The notes under the pieces were generated by a model. That model was not told the origin of the DNA. It made no database searches and saw only the letters and a list, made by a program, of their open reading frames with translations. Below are positions 14,879-16,379 of a stretch of 16,379 nucleotides of DNA, piece by piece. The position numbers and the translations under genes were made by a program. Position 1 is the first letter of the stretch. The number at the start of each line of letters is the position of its first letter. The DNA is from Gemmatimonadota bacterium (GTDB lineage Bacteria; Gemmatimonadota; Gemmatimonadetes; Gemmatimonadales; Gemmatimonadaceae): assembly GCA_028287225.1 (NCBI GenBank), contig JAQBPZ010000174.1, positions 1 to 16,379 on the forward strand. The letters are read 5' to 3'.

Positions 14879-16379
14879 TCAACTGGGCGCGACGCTCACG
14901 AGGATCGGTCGGATGGACTCCACCGGCGCGTCGAACATCGCGTGCTGGTCGGCGTCCGCGAACACCACGCCGAAATCGTGCGGCGTGAAGGCGCGCGCCA
15001 GGCGCTCGGCGAAGGTCGTCCGCAGCAGCCGCTCGTAGTACGCCACGTCGTAGTCGCGCGGATCCGGAGCCTCCGCATCCGGCGCGATGCCGCCTTCGCC
15101 GTTGCCTCGGCGATACACGTGCACCCGCTCGCCCTTGCTCCAGTGTGAGCGCCCGGCGGCCAGCAGCGCCTCGTACTGCAGCTCGCGCCGAGCGCCGCGC
15201 GTCGCCGCGTATTCGTCGGGTGACCGGGTGAGCCGCATCCGCGACGCCACGTCCACGGTGGGAAGCGCGCGCGCGCGGAGCGCGGCGATGGTGTCCAGGA
15301 ACGCCGCGCGCACGCCGGCGACGTCGTCACGCAGCAGGCAGCCGATGGCGCGACGGAGGAAGCGCTCGCCGAACGGTTCCGAGCGGCTGGAGCGGAAGGC
15401 GACGCCGCGCAGCACGAGCGACCCGTCATGCCCGAGGAGCGCGTAGTTCTTCGGCTCGTGCGAGAGCATCGCCGCGTACCGCCCCTCGAGCTCAAGCTGC
15501 ACGAGGGGCGGCAGGAGCGCCCCCACCTCCCCGACCACGCGGGACTCGTCAGCCGGCGTCCACGAGGCGGGCACCGAGAAGTAGACGCCATCGGTGTCCG
15601 CCTCGAGCAGCGTGACGCCACGCGCCGCGAGCTCGCGGCAGAGCAGGGCGAGCACCTCGCGCCCGCGTCGCGTGACCTCGTTCGCGGCATGCACGTCGGC
15701 GAAGCGCGTGAGGTTGCCACCCGCCGCGAGATAGCCGTACGCCGAGTTGACGACGATCTTGAGCGCGGCGGACATCGCCTCGTGGGCGTGGCGTTCGCCC
15801 GAGCCGGCCGGCGCCGCGCGCGCCAGCGCCTTGGCCTGGAGCCGGCGCTCCACGAGGCGGTCCACGAGCGTGAGCAGCACGCCGAGCCGGTCGCGCGCCG
15901 GACCGATGCGATACGCGCGCATCAGCGAGGGATACAGGCTCGCGACATCCGCCTTCACGACCCGGTGTGCCACGCCGGTCGCGAACAGGTGCAGCGCCGC
16001 CCCGCTGTGCAGCGTGCCGTCGCCCGTGTCGTGTGAGGGAAGCGCCGCGCCGGAGCGGAGGTACGCGCGCACGAGCAGCGGGTCGATCACCCCGGTGGCC
16101 GCGCCGGTGTCGGCGAGCCGCTCGTAGCGGCGCGGCGCCATCTGGGCCAGCGCATACGTCGGCCCGCCCAGCATGCGGGAGAGCGCTGCCACCTCCACCA
16201 CGTCGTCGGTGGCGTAGCGTCGCACCCGTTCGGGGTCGCGCAGGTACGTCTCGTGGATGAGGTCTCCGCGGATGTACTCGCGATCGGGCGACGCGATGCC
16301 GAGGTGCTTCGCCACCGCCTTGAGCCCCATGCCGGGCAGCTCGCGCGCGGCCATGTCGTGGCGTCGCACCGCGTCGAGC
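14879..16379 (-). CDS. B-family DNA polymerase (partial, 5' end beyond window)
   Basis: The visible part is about 500 residues of a template-directed DNA polymerase. In reading order it shows the end of a 3'-5' exonuclease domain (YATDDVVEV, exo III-like Tyr and Asp) and polymerase motif A (DVASLYPSL). Motif B is KIVVNSAYGYL, with K and NSxYG. Motif C is EADTDGVYF, with the two catalytic Asp of DTD. EPKNYALL follows in the expected KxY position. All polymerase catalytic residues are intact. The reading frame is open to the end of the window, so the exonuclease and N-terminal domains lie outside. Bacterial Pol B proteins may act in repair or be of viral or mobile origin. No other replication or phage genes are visible here. 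It converges on the mutase gene, and the repeat block lies between. Confidence 0.92.
   Translation of the reverse strand, partial: LDAVRRHDMAARELPGMGLKAVAKHLGIASPDREYIRGDLIHETYLRDPERVRRYATDDVVEVAALSRMLGGPTYALAQMAPRRYERLADTGAATGVIDPLLVRAYLRSGAALPSHDTGDGTLHSGAALHLFATGVAHRVVKADVASLYPSLMRAYRIGPARDRLGVLLTLVDRLVERRLQAKALARAAPAGSGERHAHEAMSAALKIVVNSAYGYLAAGGNLTRFADVHAANEVTRRGREVLALLCRELAARGVTLLEADTDGVYFSVPASWTPADESRVVGEVGALLPPLVQLELEGRYAAMLSHEPKNYALLGHDGSLVLRGVAFRSSRSEPFGERFLRRAIGCLLRDDVAGVRAAFLDTIAALRARALPTVDVASRMRLTRSPDEYAATRGARRELQYEALLAAGRSHWSKGERVHVYRRGNGEGGIAPDAEAPDPRDYDVAYYERLLRTTFAERLARAFTPHDFGVVFADADQHAMFDAPVESIRPILVSVAPS

Overview
The window is high-GC bacterial chromosome with long open frames, few Shine-Dalgarno sequences and compact operons. 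The mix of an enolase-FtsB pair, an encapsulin-type ferritin, a B-family DNA polymerase and many lipoproteins fits a soil-type bacterium. My best guess is Gemmatimonadota or a relative. That is an inference from gene content and base composition, because no marker here proves it.

Layout. Bases 1-191 hold a degenerate heptamer array with an inverted copy that can fold into a long hairpin just upstream of enolase (230-1513). Enolase is translationally coupled to an FtsB/DivIC-type division protein (1513-1866). A short GGGATTA array and a GC hairpin follow. Two methionine tRNAs come next, initiator (2122-2195) and elongator (2352-2425). Each has its own sigma-70-like promoter and its own downstream hairpin. 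A nitronate monooxygenase-family flavoenzyme (2848-4296), an exported M15-type peptidase (4569-5615) and a helical lipoprotein (5666-6391) follow on the plus strand. On the minus strand lie a PAP2 phosphatase (7767-7006) and, downstream of it, an encapsulated-ferritin-like protein (6935-6621) with no shell gene in view.

The most distinctive part is 8226-14674, four plus-strand genes for sugar chemistry: a GH1-like protein, a TuaH-like glycosyltransferase, a fusion of a second GH1-like domain to an RmlD-like sugar-nucleotide reductase, and a UDP-galactopyranose mutase that resembles the eukaryotic (Aspergillus-type) enzyme more than the bacterial one. Together they look like a small biosynthetic module for a galactofuranose- or deoxysugar-containing glycan, with GH1-fold enzymes placed inside a synthesis operon. 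This is the best candidate for an undescribed system.

The module ends in a convergent intergenic region (14675-14878) filled with CACAGAGG-type inverted repeats. Beyond it is the 3' part of a minus-strand B-family DNA polymerase that runs off the window.
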